This document shows positions 42,356 through 53,179 of a stretch of DNA of 64,000 nt, piece after piece. Position 1 is the first letter of the stretch. Each line of letters begins with the position of its first letter. The notes beneath the pieces were generated by a model. That model was not told the origin of the DNA and made no database searches. It saw nothing but the letters and a program-made list of their open reading frames with translations. This DNA comes from UBA2279 sp034399355 (GTDB lineage Bacteria > Actinomycetota > Coriobacteriia > Anaerosomatales > Anaerosomataceae), in the NCBI GenBank assembly GCA_034399355.1, contig JAXMMT010000042.1:1-64000 (forward strand), given 5' to 3'. The position numbers were made by a program, and so were the translations under genes.

Positions 42356-42385
42356 CTTGACATGCGCACACTCAGATTTTAGACT
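42356..42385 (+). promoter_or_regulatory. dnaK operon promoter overlapping a HAIR-like HspR operator
   Basis: A consensus -35 TTGACA (42357-42362) is followed after 17 bases by TAGACT (42380-42385). Overlapping it, CTTGACA-N7-ACTCAGA (42356-42376) matches the HspR operator HAIR (CTTGAGT-N7-ACTCAAG) at 10 of 14 positions with exact spacing. HspR, encoded in the operon, would block the -35 region in autoregulation. Confidence 0.7.
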
Positions 42386-42500
42386 GGTCGTCAGTCGGGC
42401 GTTACACCACCCCCCTCACCAAGGCGTGCGCCCGGCTCAACCCTGTTGAAAGTGCCGAGCGCGCGCGTTGCGTGAGGCCTCTGGAAGGAGAGTACTGACT
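42386..42500 (+). other. Leader of the dnaK operon
   Basis: About 110 bases between the predicted start and the dnaK ATG. It holds a small palindrome, TCAAC-CCT-GTTGA (42437-42449), and the ribosome site GGAAGGAGAG. No other element was recognised. With 42200-42355 this is the longest gene-free stretch of the window, about 300 bases. Confidence 0.4.
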
Positions 42501-44390
42501 ATGGGCAAGATCATCGGAATCGACCTGGGCACGACTAACTCGGCGGTCGCCGTCCTGGAGGGTGGCGAGCCGACTATTATCGTCAACGCCGAAGGCGACC
42601 GGACTACGCCGTCAGTCGTGGCGTTCCGTAAAGATGGAGAGCGCATCGTCGGCAAGTCGGCGAAGAACCAGGCCATCACCAACCCCGAGAACACCATCAA
42701 GTCGATCAAGCGCTTCATCGGTCGTCGCTTCGAAGAGACCAAGTCCGAGCGCGGTACCATCGCGTACAAGGCTGTCAAGGGCAAGGACGGCCGGGCGGTC
42801 GTCGAGATCGAGGGCAAGAACTACACGCCCGAGGAAATCTCGGCAATGGTGCTGCAGAAACTGAAGGCGGACGCCGAGGCGTATCTCGGCGAGACCGTCA
42901 CGGATGCCGTCATCACGGTTCCCGCGTACTTCAACGACATGCAACGTCAGGCCACCAAAGACGCCGGCAAGATCGCCGGCCTCGAGGTCAAGCGCATCAT
43001 CAACGAGCCGACCGCCGCTGCGCTTGCCTACGGTCTCGACAAAGGTCACCATGACCAGACCATCCTTGTCTTCGACCTCGGCGGCGGCACCTTCGACGTC
43101 TCGGTTCTTGAGATCGGCGAGGGCGTCTTCGAGGTGAAGTCCACCAACGGCGACAACCACCTCGGCGGCGATGACTGGGACCAGCGGGTCATCGACTGGC
43201 TGGCCGACAAGTTCAAAGCTGACCACGGAATCGACCTGCGCGTAGACAAGATGGCGCTGCAGCGCCTGAAGGAAGCCGCTGAGAAGGCCAAGATGGAACT
43301 CAGCTCGATGCAGACGACCCAGATCAATCTGCCGTTCGTTACAGCCGATGCGTCGGGCCCCAAGCATCTCGACTACCAGATGACACGCGCCGACTTCCAG
43401 AAGGTCACGGCCGATCTACTCGACCGCTGCAAGAAGCCGGTGGAGCAGGCGATCAAGGATGCTGGCATCAAGGCGTCTGAGATCAGCGAGGTCATCCTTG
43501 TCGGTGGTTCGACCCGTATGCCGGCTGTTCAGGAGATGGTCAAGTCCATCACGGGCAAGGAGCCGCACAAGGGCGTGAACCCGGATGAGGTCGTCGCGAT
43601 TGGCGCGGCCATCCAGGGTGGCGTTCTCGGCGGAGACGTTAAGGACATCCTGCTGCTGGACGTGACGCCGCTTGCTCTCGGCGTCGAGACGATGGGTGGC
43701 ATCATGACCAAGCTCATCGCGCGCAACACGACCATCCCGACCCACAAGTCAGAGACCTTCACGACAGCGGCCGACGGCCAGACCTCGGTGGAGATCCACG
43801 TCCTGCAGGGCGAGCGCGAGATGGCCAGCTACAACAAGACGCTGGGCAAGTTCCACCTGATGAACATCCCGCCGGCGCCCCGCGGTGTCCCGCAGGTCGA
43901 GGTCGCGTTCGACATCGACGCGAACGGCATCGTGAACGTCTCGGCCAAGGACATGGGCACCGGGCAGGAGCAGAAGATCACGATCAGCGGCTCCACGGCG
44001 CTGTCCGATGAGGAAGTCGATCGCATGGTGACCGATGCTGAGTCGCACGCCGAGGAGGACCGTCGCAAGAAGGATGAGGCCGAAGTCCGCAACACGGCAG
44101 ACTCCCTTGTCTACGGTACCGAGAAGACGATCGCCGATCTTGGCGACAAGGTGCCCGAGGAAACGAAGGCGGCATGCGAAAGCGGTATCGAGGCCGTGAA
44201 GAAAACGCTCGAGGGTGACGACATCGACGAGATCCGCTCGGCCAGCGAGCAGTTGCAGCAGGCCAGCTACAAGCTCGCCGAGATCGTCTACTCCGACGCG
44301 CAGGCGGCCGCTTCGGCTGAAGAGCCTGCTGCTGATGGCGAGGACGAGGTCGTCGAGGCCGACTACGAGGTCGTCGACGAGGAGCAGTAG
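42501..44390 (+). CDS. dnaK: Chaperone DnaK (Hsp70)
   Basis: A 629-residue Hsp70. It has the opening GIDLGTTNSAVAVLEGG, the ATPase motifs DLGGGTFDVSVLEIG and VGGSTRMPAVQ, the linker region DILLLDVTPLALGVET, and the C-terminal acidic tail. It lacks the 24-residue insertion of Gram-negative DnaK near residue 80, as in Gram-positive bacteria. The ATG at 42501 is preceded by GGAAGGAGAG. It leads the operon with grpE 2 bases downstream and is probably repressed by HspR through the upstream operator. Confidence 0.98.
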   Translation: MGKIIGIDLGTTNSAVAVLEGGEPTIIVNAEGDRTTPSVVAFRKDGERIVGKSAKNQAITNPENTIKSIKRFIGRRFEETKSERGTIAYKAVKGKDGRAVVEIEGKNYTPEEISAMVLQKLKADAEAYLGETVTDAVITVPAYFNDMQRQATKDAGKIAGLEVKRIINEPTAAALAYGLDKGHHDQTILVFDLGGGTFDVSVLEIGEGVFEVKSTNGDNHLGGDDWDQRVIDWLADKFKADHGIDLRVDKMALQRLKEAAEKAKMELSSMQTTQINLPFVTADASGPKHLDYQMTRADFQKVTADLLDRCKKPVEQAIKDAGIKASEISEVILVGGSTRMPAVQEMVKSITGKEPHKGVNPDEVVAIGAAIQGGVLGGDVKDILLLDVTPLALGVETMGGIMTKLIARNTTIPTHKSETFTTAADGQTSVEIHVLQGEREMASYNKTLGKFHLMNIPPAPRGVPQVEVAFDIDANGIVNVSAKDMGTGQEQKITISGSTALSDEEVDRMVTDAESHAEEDRRKKDEAEVRNTADSLVYGTEKTIADLGDKVPEETKAACESGIEAVKKTLEGDDIDEIRSASEQLQQASYKLAEIVYSDAQAAASAEEPAADGEDEVVEADYEVVDEEQ

Positions 44391-44392
44391 CG

Positions 44393-44947
44393 ATGAGCAA
44401 GCGCGACGACGATCAGATCGACCCGGAACTCGAGAGCGATCTTGGCGCCGAGTTCGACCTGCGCGGCGACCGGCTTCAGCAGGAGTTGGCAGCCGCGCAG
44501 GAGGACGCGGCGACGCACCTGGAGGCTGCCCAGCGCGTACAGGCGGAGTTCGAGAACTTCCGCAAGCGGAACCTGCGCGATATGGAGGAGATTCGCAAGC
44601 GCGCTGGCCAGCGCATCATCGAAGAGTTGCTGCCGATTTTAGACAACCTCGAGCGTGCCATCGATCACACGGTGGCCGGCGGCGACCTTGAGCACTTGCT
44701 GAAGGGCGTTGAGATGGTGTACCAGCAGGTCACGGACGTGTTTGGCAAGGAGGGCGTCGAGATGGTCGACCCTTTCGGCGAACTCTTTGACCCAAGCATC
44801 CATCAGGCGGTCGGTCAGCGTGAGGACGTCGAGGTGCCTGAGGGTACCGTCGTGGATGTCTTCCAGAAGGGCTACCTCCTGGGTGGCCGTGTCGTGCGGC
44901 CTGCGGCGGTCGTCGTGAGTGCCGGAGGGCCAGCCCCTAAGGAGTAG
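44393..44947 (+). CDS. grpE: Nucleotide exchange factor GrpE
   Basis: A 184-residue protein with an acidic N-terminus, a long coiled-coil (about 25-85, EFENFRKRNLRDMEEIRKRA) and a C-terminal beta domain (FGELFDPSIHQAV...GTVVDVFQKGYLLGGRVVRPAAVVVS), the usual GrpE signature. It exchanges ADP for ATP on DnaK as a homodimer. It starts 2 bases after dnaK and ends 2 bases before dnaJ. Confidence 0.97.
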   Translation: MSKRDDDQIDPELESDLGAEFDLRGDRLQQELAAAQEDAATHLEAAQRVQAEFENFRKRNLRDMEEIRKRAGQRIIEELLPILDNLERAIDHTVAGGDLEHLLKGVEMVYQQVTDVFGKEGVEMVDPFGELFDPSIHQAVGQREDVEVPEGTVVDVFQKGYLLGGRVVRPAAVVVSAGGPAPKE

Positions 44948-44949
44948 CG

Positions 44950-46062
44950 ATGGCGGCTCGCAAGGACTACTACGACATGCTCGGCGTGAATAAGAAAGCC
45001 ACGGCCGACGAGATCAAGAAGGCGTTCCGCAAGCAGGCGCGCAAACATCACCCGGACGCTGGTGGCTCCGAGGAGAAGTTCAAGGAGATCAACGAAGCGT
45101 ACGAAGTGCTCTCGGATGCCGACAAGCGCAAGCAGTACGATCAGTTCGGCCAGTACTTCGCCGGAAACACGCCTCCTGGTGCGGGCGCACCGGGTTACGG
45201 CCCCTTCGGTGGTGCGCAGTACCAGACCGCCAACATGGGCGACCTCGGTGACTTGTTCGGGAACCTGTTCGGTGGCGGCTTTGGTGGTGCGACGGGCGCG
45301 ACCGCCGGACGCAGCGCGCGTCGGGGCAATGACCTGCAGTACGATGTGACGCTCACTTTTGAGGACGCGCTGCGGGGTGTCTCAACAAAAGTCGACGTGA
45401 AGCGCGCCGAGACGTGTGCGACATGTCACGGCACCGGCGCCAGGCCGGGTACGAGCCCGGTCACCTGCACCACGTGCAACGGCACGGGTCACGTCAGCCA
45501 GGGGCAGGGGCTGTTCGGCGTGTCTCGGCCCTGTCCGCGGTGCGGCGGTCTTGGAAAGATGGTCGAGAACCCCTGTGCGACGTGCAAAGGCAAGGGTTCG
45601 GTCGTGCGCGTCAAGCCGATCACGGTGAATGTGCCCCCGGGAGCTACCGATGGCGGGAAGCTGCGCTTCAAGGGCAAAGGCGAACCCGGCGCCGCCGGCG
45701 GTCCCGCAGGCGACCTGTATGTGGTGACGCACAGTAAGCCGCATCCGTACTACGTACGTGAGGGCGCCGATGTCTGGCTTGATCTTCCCGTGACGATAAC
45801 GGAGGCCGCACTCGGCATGGAGGCCACCATCCCGACACCTATGGATGGCAAGGTCAAGCTGAAGGTGGCTCCCGCCACCCAGGACGGAACCATTCTACGC
45901 ATCGCCGGCAAGGGCGCTCCCAGGCTGAAGGGCAATGGCGTAGGCGACCTCAAGGTCCGGGTCAGAGTCATCGTGCCCGAGAAGCTCACCGTCGAGCAGC
46001 AGGAGCTGCTCAGGCGGTTCGAGTCGTTGCGTGACGAGCACGTTCGCGCGCACATCAAGTGA
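44950..46062 (+). CDS. dnaJ: Chaperone DnaJ
   Basis: A 370-residue type I J-protein. The J domain (KDYYDMLGVNKKATADEIKKA with HHPDAG in place of HPD-x) occupies residues 5-70; a Gly/Phe-rich region follows (80-120). Four zinc-binding CxxCxGxG-type repeats come next: CATCHGTG, CTTCNGTG, CPRCGGLG and CATCKGKG. Two beta-sandwich substrate domains complete it. It stimulates DnaK ATPase and delivers clients. hspR follows after 17 bases. Confidence 0.97.
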   Translation: MAARKDYYDMLGVNKKATADEIKKAFRKQARKHHPDAGGSEEKFKEINEAYEVLSDADKRKQYDQFGQYFAGNTPPGAGAPGYGPFGGAQYQTANMGDLGDLFGNLFGGGFGGATGATAGRSARRGNDLQYDVTLTFEDALRGVSTKVDVKRAETCATCHGTGARPGTSPVTCTTCNGTGHVSQGQGLFGVSRPCPRCGGLGKMVENPCATCKGKGSVVRVKPITVNVPPGATDGGKLRFKGKGEPGAAGGPAGDLYVVTHSKPHPYYVREGADVWLDLPVTITEAALGMEATIPTPMDGKVKLKVAPATQDGTILRIAGKGAPRLKGNGVGDLKVRVRVIVPEKLTVEQQELLRRFESLRDEHVRAHIK

Positions 46063-46079
46063 TGTAGGAGGCAGCGAGG

Positions 46080-46487
46080 ATGAAGAGCCAACACAGGACG
46101 GGCAAAGACAGGCCTCTCTACATGATCAGCGTTGCCGCCGAGCTTGCGGGCATGCACCCGCAGACGCTGCGTGTCTACGAGCGCAAGCAGCTTATCGACC
46201 CGCAGCGTTCCTCGGGCAACACCCGCCTGTACTCCGAGGCCGATATCGAACGGCTGCAGCTCATCCAGCAACTCACCCAGGAGGAGGGCGTGAACCTCGC
46301 GGGGGTCATGCGTATCCTCGAGTTGCAGAACGAGATCGAGCGTCTGCAGGTCGAACTGGGCAATGCCCAGGAGACCGCGACGAGCACAGAGCGTCGTTTG
46401 GTGACCGAGATAAACGCGGTTCGGCAGAGCATGCGTGCCGAGATCGTGCACGTCCCGCCGGGCCGCATCGTCCGCAGGGACCGGTGA
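46080..46487 (+). CDS. hspR: MerR-family heat-shock repressor HspR
   Basis: A 135-residue regulator with a MerR-type winged helix: YMISVAAELAGMHPQTLRVYERKQLIDPQRSSGNTRLYSEADIERLQ, then a coiled coil (LELQNEIERLQVELGNAQ) for dimerisation. Position inside the dnaK operon and the HAIR-like site upstream identify it as HspR, which in Streptomyces represses dnaK operons with DnaK as co-repressor. The basic tail ends RIVRRDR. It lies 17 bases after dnaJ and 45 before clpB. Confidence 0.94.
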   Translation: MKSQHRTGKDRPLYMISVAAELAGMHPQTLRVYERKQLIDPQRSSGNTRLYSEADIERLQLIQQLTQEEGVNLAGVMRILELQNEIERLQVELGNAQETATSTERRLVTEINAVRQSMRAEIVHVPPGRIVRRDR

Positions 46488-46532
46488 CCGACGCAGGGTG
46501 ACGCCGATGGCGTCGCCAGGGGAGTGATGGAC

Positions 46533-49130
<2,598 letters not shown>

Positions 49131-49141
49131 GCGGCGGCGGG

Positions 49142-49285
49142 CTACTCCTTCGTCATCTTGATCGGCAACTCTACGATCACGGTGCGCGAGCCGTCCATCG
49201 CCGACTCGGTAGAGATGACGAGCGTCCCGATGCCCCCAGGCGTCGCAGCACCCTCTTCTCTTTGACACTCGGTGTTGCGCGTCAT
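49142..49285 (-). CDS. Possible small ORF, 47 residues (uncertain)
   Basis: A 47-codon minus-strand frame fills the gap after clpB. The protein contains GGIGTLVISTESAMDGSRTVIVELPI, which vaguely recalls the end of a histidine-kinase ATPase domain. It has no clear ribosome site. It may be a gene relic or chance. Kept only because the gap holds nothing else recognisable. Confidence 0.25.
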   Translation of the reverse strand: MTRNTECQREEGAATPGGIGTLVISTESAMDGSRTVIVELPIKMTKE

Positions 49286-49324
49286 AGATTCATCATAGTG
49301 ACGGAACCGGCGAGGAGGCCCGTG

Positions 49325-50239
49325 ATGGAGTGTCCGACCTGTGGCAAGCCGATCGGTGATGGCCAGGCATTCTGTGGCGAGTGTGGAGCGCGCATCGAGG
49401 CATCTGAACCTGTCGCTGCGACGCCGCCCGCACAGCCTGCCCCGCCTGCCCCGCCTGTGTACAACGAGGCGGCCTATCAGCAGCAGTACGCGCAGCCCGG
49501 CCCACAGCAGCAGTACGCGCAGCCCTACCAGCAACAGCCTCCGCCGAAGAAGAAGACAGGTCTCATCATCGCGGTTCTTGCCGTGGTGTTCGTGTTCGTC
49601 GTAGGTGGTGTCGTGGGCGGCATCTTCCTCATCAGGAGTCTGGCCGATGATACCGAGACCATCACGCCACCGCTCACGAATGATCCGGGTACGGATACCG
49701 GCGACGATGTGATTCCGAGTGACGGCTATGCGACACCCGAAGACGCCCTCGCCGCGGAGTACCCGGCGGACTGGGTGTTCACGCTGCAGTCTGACGACGA
49801 CAGCTACATGATCTACTGGGTCGGCCCGCCAAACAGTGAGTATGTCGACGAGGTCGTGGTTGGACGCACGGCAGACGGCTCATGGGTCGTGCGCGAGGTC
49901 ATACCAATCGAGATGAGCGACATCTCCGGCGAGATCACGCCTGAAGACGAGGCAGTCGACACTGTCAAGCAATTCCTGAACCTCATCATGCAGGATCGCC
50001 CGCTCGAGGCGCAGCAGCTGTGTGTGTCGCCCTTCTCCGAGGACCCGGCCAGTGCCAGCTACTCGAATGGCGATTTCATCTCCTATGAGATCGTGGATGT
50101 GGTTGGTGCGACCGACATGACGTTCTTGGTCCACACGGTCGAGGAGTGGCGGGGTTGGGATGCCGAGGGGTGGGAGTACTACGTCGTACCCACCGAGCTG
50201 GGCTACCGTATCGCGGACTTGCGCCCGTACACGTACTAG
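49325..50239 (+). CDS. Zinc-ribbon protein with Pro/Gln linker and one membrane helix
   Basis: A 304-residue protein. The N-terminal cytoplasmic zinc ribbon (CPTCGKPIGDGQAFCGECGARI) is followed by a Pro/Ala- and then Tyr/Gln-rich linker with repeated QQYAQP, a Lys cluster and one membrane helix (about 79-103). The extracytoplasmic part (about 105-304) is acidic, ends in a compact domain (DTVKQFLNLIMQDRPLEAQQL...VEEWRGWDAEGWEYYVVPTELG) and may have an NTF2-like fold. I chose the ATG at 49325 with GAGGAGG six bases upstream. Function unknown; such zinc-ribbon membrane proteins are common in anaerobic actinobacteria. Confidence 0.75.
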   Translation: MECPTCGKPIGDGQAFCGECGARIEASEPVAATPPAQPAPPAPPVYNEAAYQQQYAQPGPQQQYAQPYQQQPPPKKKTGLIIAVLAVVFVFVVGGVVGGIFLIRSLADDTETITPPLTNDPGTDTGDDVIPSDGYATPEDALAAEYPADWVFTLQSDDDSYMIYWVGPPNSEYVDEVVVGRTADGSWVVREVIPIEMSDISGEITPEDEAVDTVKQFLNLIMQDRPLEAQQLCVSPFSEDPASASYSNGDFISYEIVDVVGATDMTFLVHTVEEWRGWDAEGWEYYVVPTELGYRIADLRPYTY

Positions 50240-50246
50240 GCAGCGG

Positions 50247-50855
50247 CTAGTGCGAAGAGGGGCGCTCAAGCACACGACGGGCGTAGTCCACGCCGTACGC
50301 CGGTGCTGGATGCAGCGTCTTGCTGCTGTGCCAGTGACGCACGTGTGCGTAGTACTCGGCCATGCCCTTCAGTGCCAGTGCGAGATACGCGCGTTCCAGG
50401 ACTGGAAGCGTCTCGATGAGGTACTCGAGGTAGAGCAGCACCGATCCCTGCACGTCGATGTCGTTGGGCTTCTCAGGTTTCGTGGCCTTGCTCTTGTACT
50501 CGCGCCGTCCGATGCGAAGCAGCTCTGAGCTGTAGACGTGCCCGTCGGCTGCGCTTTGTGCCGAGAGGCTCCAGCCATGCCCGACCTCGGGTGCCGGATC
50601 GCCACCTGCCTCCGCAATAGCCTCAACCGAGCTGTTCACCATATCGAAGAGCTCCTCGGCGGCTTCCCGGAAGCTGAGGAAGAACAGCATGCGAGCGTAG
50701 TACATGAGGAACTGCAGGATTGCGTGGTACGCAGCCTCCTGACGCTCCTCGGCGAGCGTCCATGTCTCGATGGTCCCGGTCCTCTCCGAGCCGACCGTGA
50801 TACGCGCGGTTGCTACCAGTTCCTTCGACGAGAACAGTCCACCGCCGAACGCCAT
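50247..50855 (-). CDS. Hypothetical soluble protein, 202 residues
   Basis: A 202-residue protein with predicted long helices (QEAAYHAILQFLMYYARMLFFLSFREAAEEL) and no signal peptide. It begins MAFGGGLFSSKELVATARITVG, suggesting a small beta element followed by a helical bundle. I do not recognise the family. It is a single minus-strand gene between two plus-strand genes. A 7-base gap separates its end from the convergent zinc-ribbon gene. Confidence 0.65.
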   Translation of the reverse strand: MAFGGGLFSSKELVATARITVGSERTGTIETWTLAEERQEAAYHAILQFLMYYARMLFFLSFREAAEELFDMVNSSVEAIAEAGGDPAPEVGHGWSLSAQSAADGHVYSSELLRIGRREYKSKATKPEKPNDIDVQGSVLLYLEYLIETLPVLERAYLALALKGMAEYYAHVRHWHSSKTLHPAPAYGVDYARRVLERPSSH

Positions 50856-51015
50856 GCCCTCACCCCGTTCTGTCTTCCTGTCGCGCCGCTCCGGTGTCGG
50901 CCGGATGCATGACAGCGTATCATCATGCGACCCTGCGGGAGCGAGGTGGTTTGTGACACAATGGCGTGTATTGAGATTCTCGGACCACAGAACGAGTACC
51001 GCCGAGGAGTGACGC
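50856..51015. other. Divergent intergenic region before trkH
   Basis: 160 bases hold the start regions of the minus-strand gene at 50855 and the plus-strand peptide at 51016. I see TTTGTGACACAATG and GTATTGAG stretches near 50950-50975 but cannot define a confident promoter. GAGGAG precedes the peptide start. Confidence 0.3.
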
Positions 51016-51144
51016 GTGGAAGGTATCCGATTTCATAGCCCGTACCGCCATTGGCTCGTCGGTCTGCTGGCTGAGCTGGGCACCTTCATCGGCTTCATGA
51101 TGCTCGTCGGACTTGTCGCCTACCTCGTCTCCCTCGCCGGTTAG
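51016..51144 (+). CDS. Small membrane peptide preceding TrkH (KdpF-like position)
   Basis: A 42-residue peptide starting with GTG, with GAGGAG seven bases upstream. It has a basic/aromatic head (HSPYRHWLVG) and one hydrophobic helix (about 14-41, ELGTFIGFMMLVGLVAYLV). It ends 8 bases before the trkH ATG, which itself lacks a good ribosome site, so trkH is probably translated by coupling. The position recalls KdpF, the small peptide preceding KdpA in Kdp potassium pumps; sequence homology is not claimed. Confidence 0.6.
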   Translation: MEGIRFHSPYRHWLVGLLAELGTFIGFMMLVGLVAYLVSLAG

Positions 51145-51152
51145 GTCGACCT

Positions 51153-52676
51153 ATGTGGGTCACACCAGACCGCCGGGACGTACGCATCATCGCCCACTAC
51201 ACGGGGTTGCTTATTGTGGGCATCGGCCTCGCGATGATCGTGCCGCTGGTGACTGCCGTGTCGCTCGGCGAATGGGATCCTGCGCTGGATTATCTGATGG
51301 GCATGGGCATCTCGTGCGCGGCGGGTATGGCGCTCGCGCTTCTCTCACCGCCAAACGCGCCGCTGAACCGCTCGAACGCGCTCATCGTGACCGCCCTCGC
51401 GTGGCTCGCCGCATCGCTCGTGGCCGCGTTGCCGCTTGCGTTCTCGGGCAACTACGGTAGCTACCTCGACGCGTTGTTCGACGCCATGTCGGGCCTCACA
51501 ACCTCGGGTCTCACGTTGGTGCAGGACCTTGACCACATGGCACTCTCACACAACATGTGGCGCCATCTCACACATCTCATCGGCGGACAAGGCATCGTCG
51601 TGGCAGCCGTGTCGATTGCCATAGGCCTGCGGGGCGGCGCGATGTCGCTCTATATCGCCGAGGGTCGAGACGAGAAGATCCTCCCCAACGTGCTGCACAC
51701 CACCCGCTTCATCTGGTTCGTGACCGCTGTCTACGTCGTGCTGGGTACCGTGGCCCTCACCATCGTCAACCTGACGCTCGGTCTGGAGCCGGTGCGTTCC
51801 GGCCTTCACGCGTTCTGGGCCACTATCGCGACATACGACACGGGTGGTTTTGGGCCGCAGTCGATGAACACTCTCTACTACCATAGTGGGGTGTTCGAAT
51901 TCATCACCGTGGTGCTGATGATCGCGGGCGCGGTGAACTTCAACCTGCATGCCGCTGTGTGGCGCGGTGACCGCAGAGAACTACTGAAGAACGTAGAGGC
52001 TCGCACGTGGGGAGCCAACATCATCGTGCTCGTGGTGTTTTCCACACTCGGGCTGGCGGCTACCAGGGCTTTCTCCACGATGCCCGAGATACTGCGCAAG
52101 GGCGTTTACCATCTTTTCTCGGCAGGCACGGGCACCGGTCACCAGACGCTGTACGCAGCCCAGTGGGCGCGCGACTACGGTGGTCTGGCGATGGGGGCCG
52201 TCATCCTTGCGATGGCGTTCGGCGGCATGGCGTCGTCGACTGCCGGCGGCATCAAGGCCCTGCGGCTCGGTCTCATCGTCAAAGGCATGGTGTGGCGGAC
52301 GCGCGAGTCTCTCGCGCCTCCGAGCGCAGTCATTGCCGAGCGCTTCCATCACCTGGACGACCGGAAGCTGTCGGACGCCTTGCTCAGCAGCGCACTGATG
52401 ATCTTCGTCCTTTACGTGATCTCCTACGTCTCCGGCGCTCTCATCGGTGCGGCGTACGGCTACCCCATCGGCGAGTCTTTGTTCGAGTCGGTCTCGGCGG
52501 CCGCAAACGTAGGTCTGTCCACCGGCATCACCAATCCCGCGATGCCAGCCGGGCTCAAGATCGTCTACATCATCCAGATGTGGGCTGGTCGCCTCGAGTT
52601 CGTCGCGCTGCTCGCCCTGTTTGCCTCCTTCGCCATTTCCGTCGGCCGTTGGCGCACAAGGAGGCGGTCTGCATGA
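51153..52676 (+). CDS. trkH: TrkH-family potassium uptake protein
   Basis: A 507-residue membrane protein with four M1-P-M2-like repeats. Selectivity-filter-type segments are visible: MSGLTTSGLTLVQDL, TYDTGGFGPQSMN, SAGTGTGHQTLY and SAAANVGLSTGI. TrkH forms a K+ (or K+/Na+) channel-like importer gated by cytoplasmic TrkA; no trkA is in the window. It follows a 42-residue membrane peptide by 8 bases and overlaps the next gene by ATGA. Confidence 0.95.
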   Translation: MWVTPDRRDVRIIAHYTGLLIVGIGLAMIVPLVTAVSLGEWDPALDYLMGMGISCAAGMALALLSPPNAPLNRSNALIVTALAWLAASLVAALPLAFSGNYGSYLDALFDAMSGLTTSGLTLVQDLDHMALSHNMWRHLTHLIGGQGIVVAAVSIAIGLRGGAMSLYIAEGRDEKILPNVLHTTRFIWFVTAVYVVLGTVALTIVNLTLGLEPVRSGLHAFWATIATYDTGGFGPQSMNTLYYHSGVFEFITVVLMIAGAVNFNLHAAVWRGDRRELLKNVEARTWGANIIVLVVFSTLGLAATRAFSTMPEILRKGVYHLFSAGTGTGHQTLYAAQWARDYGGLAMGAVILAMAFGGMASSTAGGIKALRLGLIVKGMVWRTRESLAPPSAVIAERFHHLDDRKLSDALLSSALMIFVLYVISYVSGALIGAAYGYPIGESLFESVSAAANVGLSTGITNPAMPAGLKIVYIIQMWAGRLEFVALLALFASFAISVGRWRTRRRSA

Positions 52677-53179
52677 GACGCGCGCTGGTTCTCCTACTGA
52701 CGGTGAGCGTCTTCGCACTGATGCCGAGCGCTGCGCTGGGCGCGGGCGTCGTCGACGTCACCCCGGCGGCGCTTGCCTCGCGGGCCGAGGATCTCGATGG
52801 CGCGACCGTGCGCTTCTCGGGCGAAGTCGTCAGTGAGAGACTCCGTGCCGATGAGACGCACGTCTGGCTGAACGTGCTTGGCGATGGGGTCGCGATGGGC
52901 GTGTATATGCCTGCTGAGCTGGCCGAGAAGGTCACGACGTTCGGGGACTACAGCAGCAGTGGCGATCTCGTAGAGGTAACGGGAGTTTACAACGAGGCCT
53001 GCGATAAGCACGGGGGCGACATGGACGTGCACGCGACGTCTCTCGAACTCGTAACGCCCGGCTCAGAACATGAGCACCGCCCGCAGTCTTGGAAGGGCAT
53101 CGTCGGCGTGGCGGGTCTGATCGCGGCGTTCCTGCAGTCGCGACGGTTCCACCGGATGCGTGACGAGGTAGCTTCGTGA
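52673..53179 (+). CDS. Exported OB-fold-like protein
   Basis: A 168-residue protein with a cleavable signal peptide (MRRALVLLLTVSVFALMPSAALGAG). The core (LDGATVRFSGEVVSERLRAD...HVWLNVLGDGVAMGVYMPAELA...GDLVEVTGVY) is the pattern of an OB-fold domain. Near the C-terminus a short hydrophobic stretch (GIVGVAGLIAAFL) precedes basic residues and could be a membrane anchor. Coupled by overlaps to trkH upstream and the aldolase gene downstream. Role unknown. Confidence 0.7.
   Translation: MRRALVLLLTVSVFALMPSAALGAGVVDVTPAALASRAEDLDGATVRFSGEVVSERLRADETHVWLNVLGDGVAMGVYMPAELAEKVTTFGDYSSSGDLVEVTGVYNEACDKHGGDMDVHATSLELVTPGSEHEHRPQSWKGIVGVAGLIAAFLQSRRFHRMRDEVAS

Noticed and set aside
42145..42369. A 74-codon minus-strand frame upstream of and overlapping the ferredoxin gene
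   Set aside because: It overlaps the ferredoxin start, lacks a ribosome site and covers a good promoter pair (TTTACA/TATGGT).
42386..42500. CIRCE operator for HrcA at dnaK
   Set aside because: No 9-base inverted repeat of the TTAGCACTC type was found; the HAIR-like site and hspR gene explain regulation.
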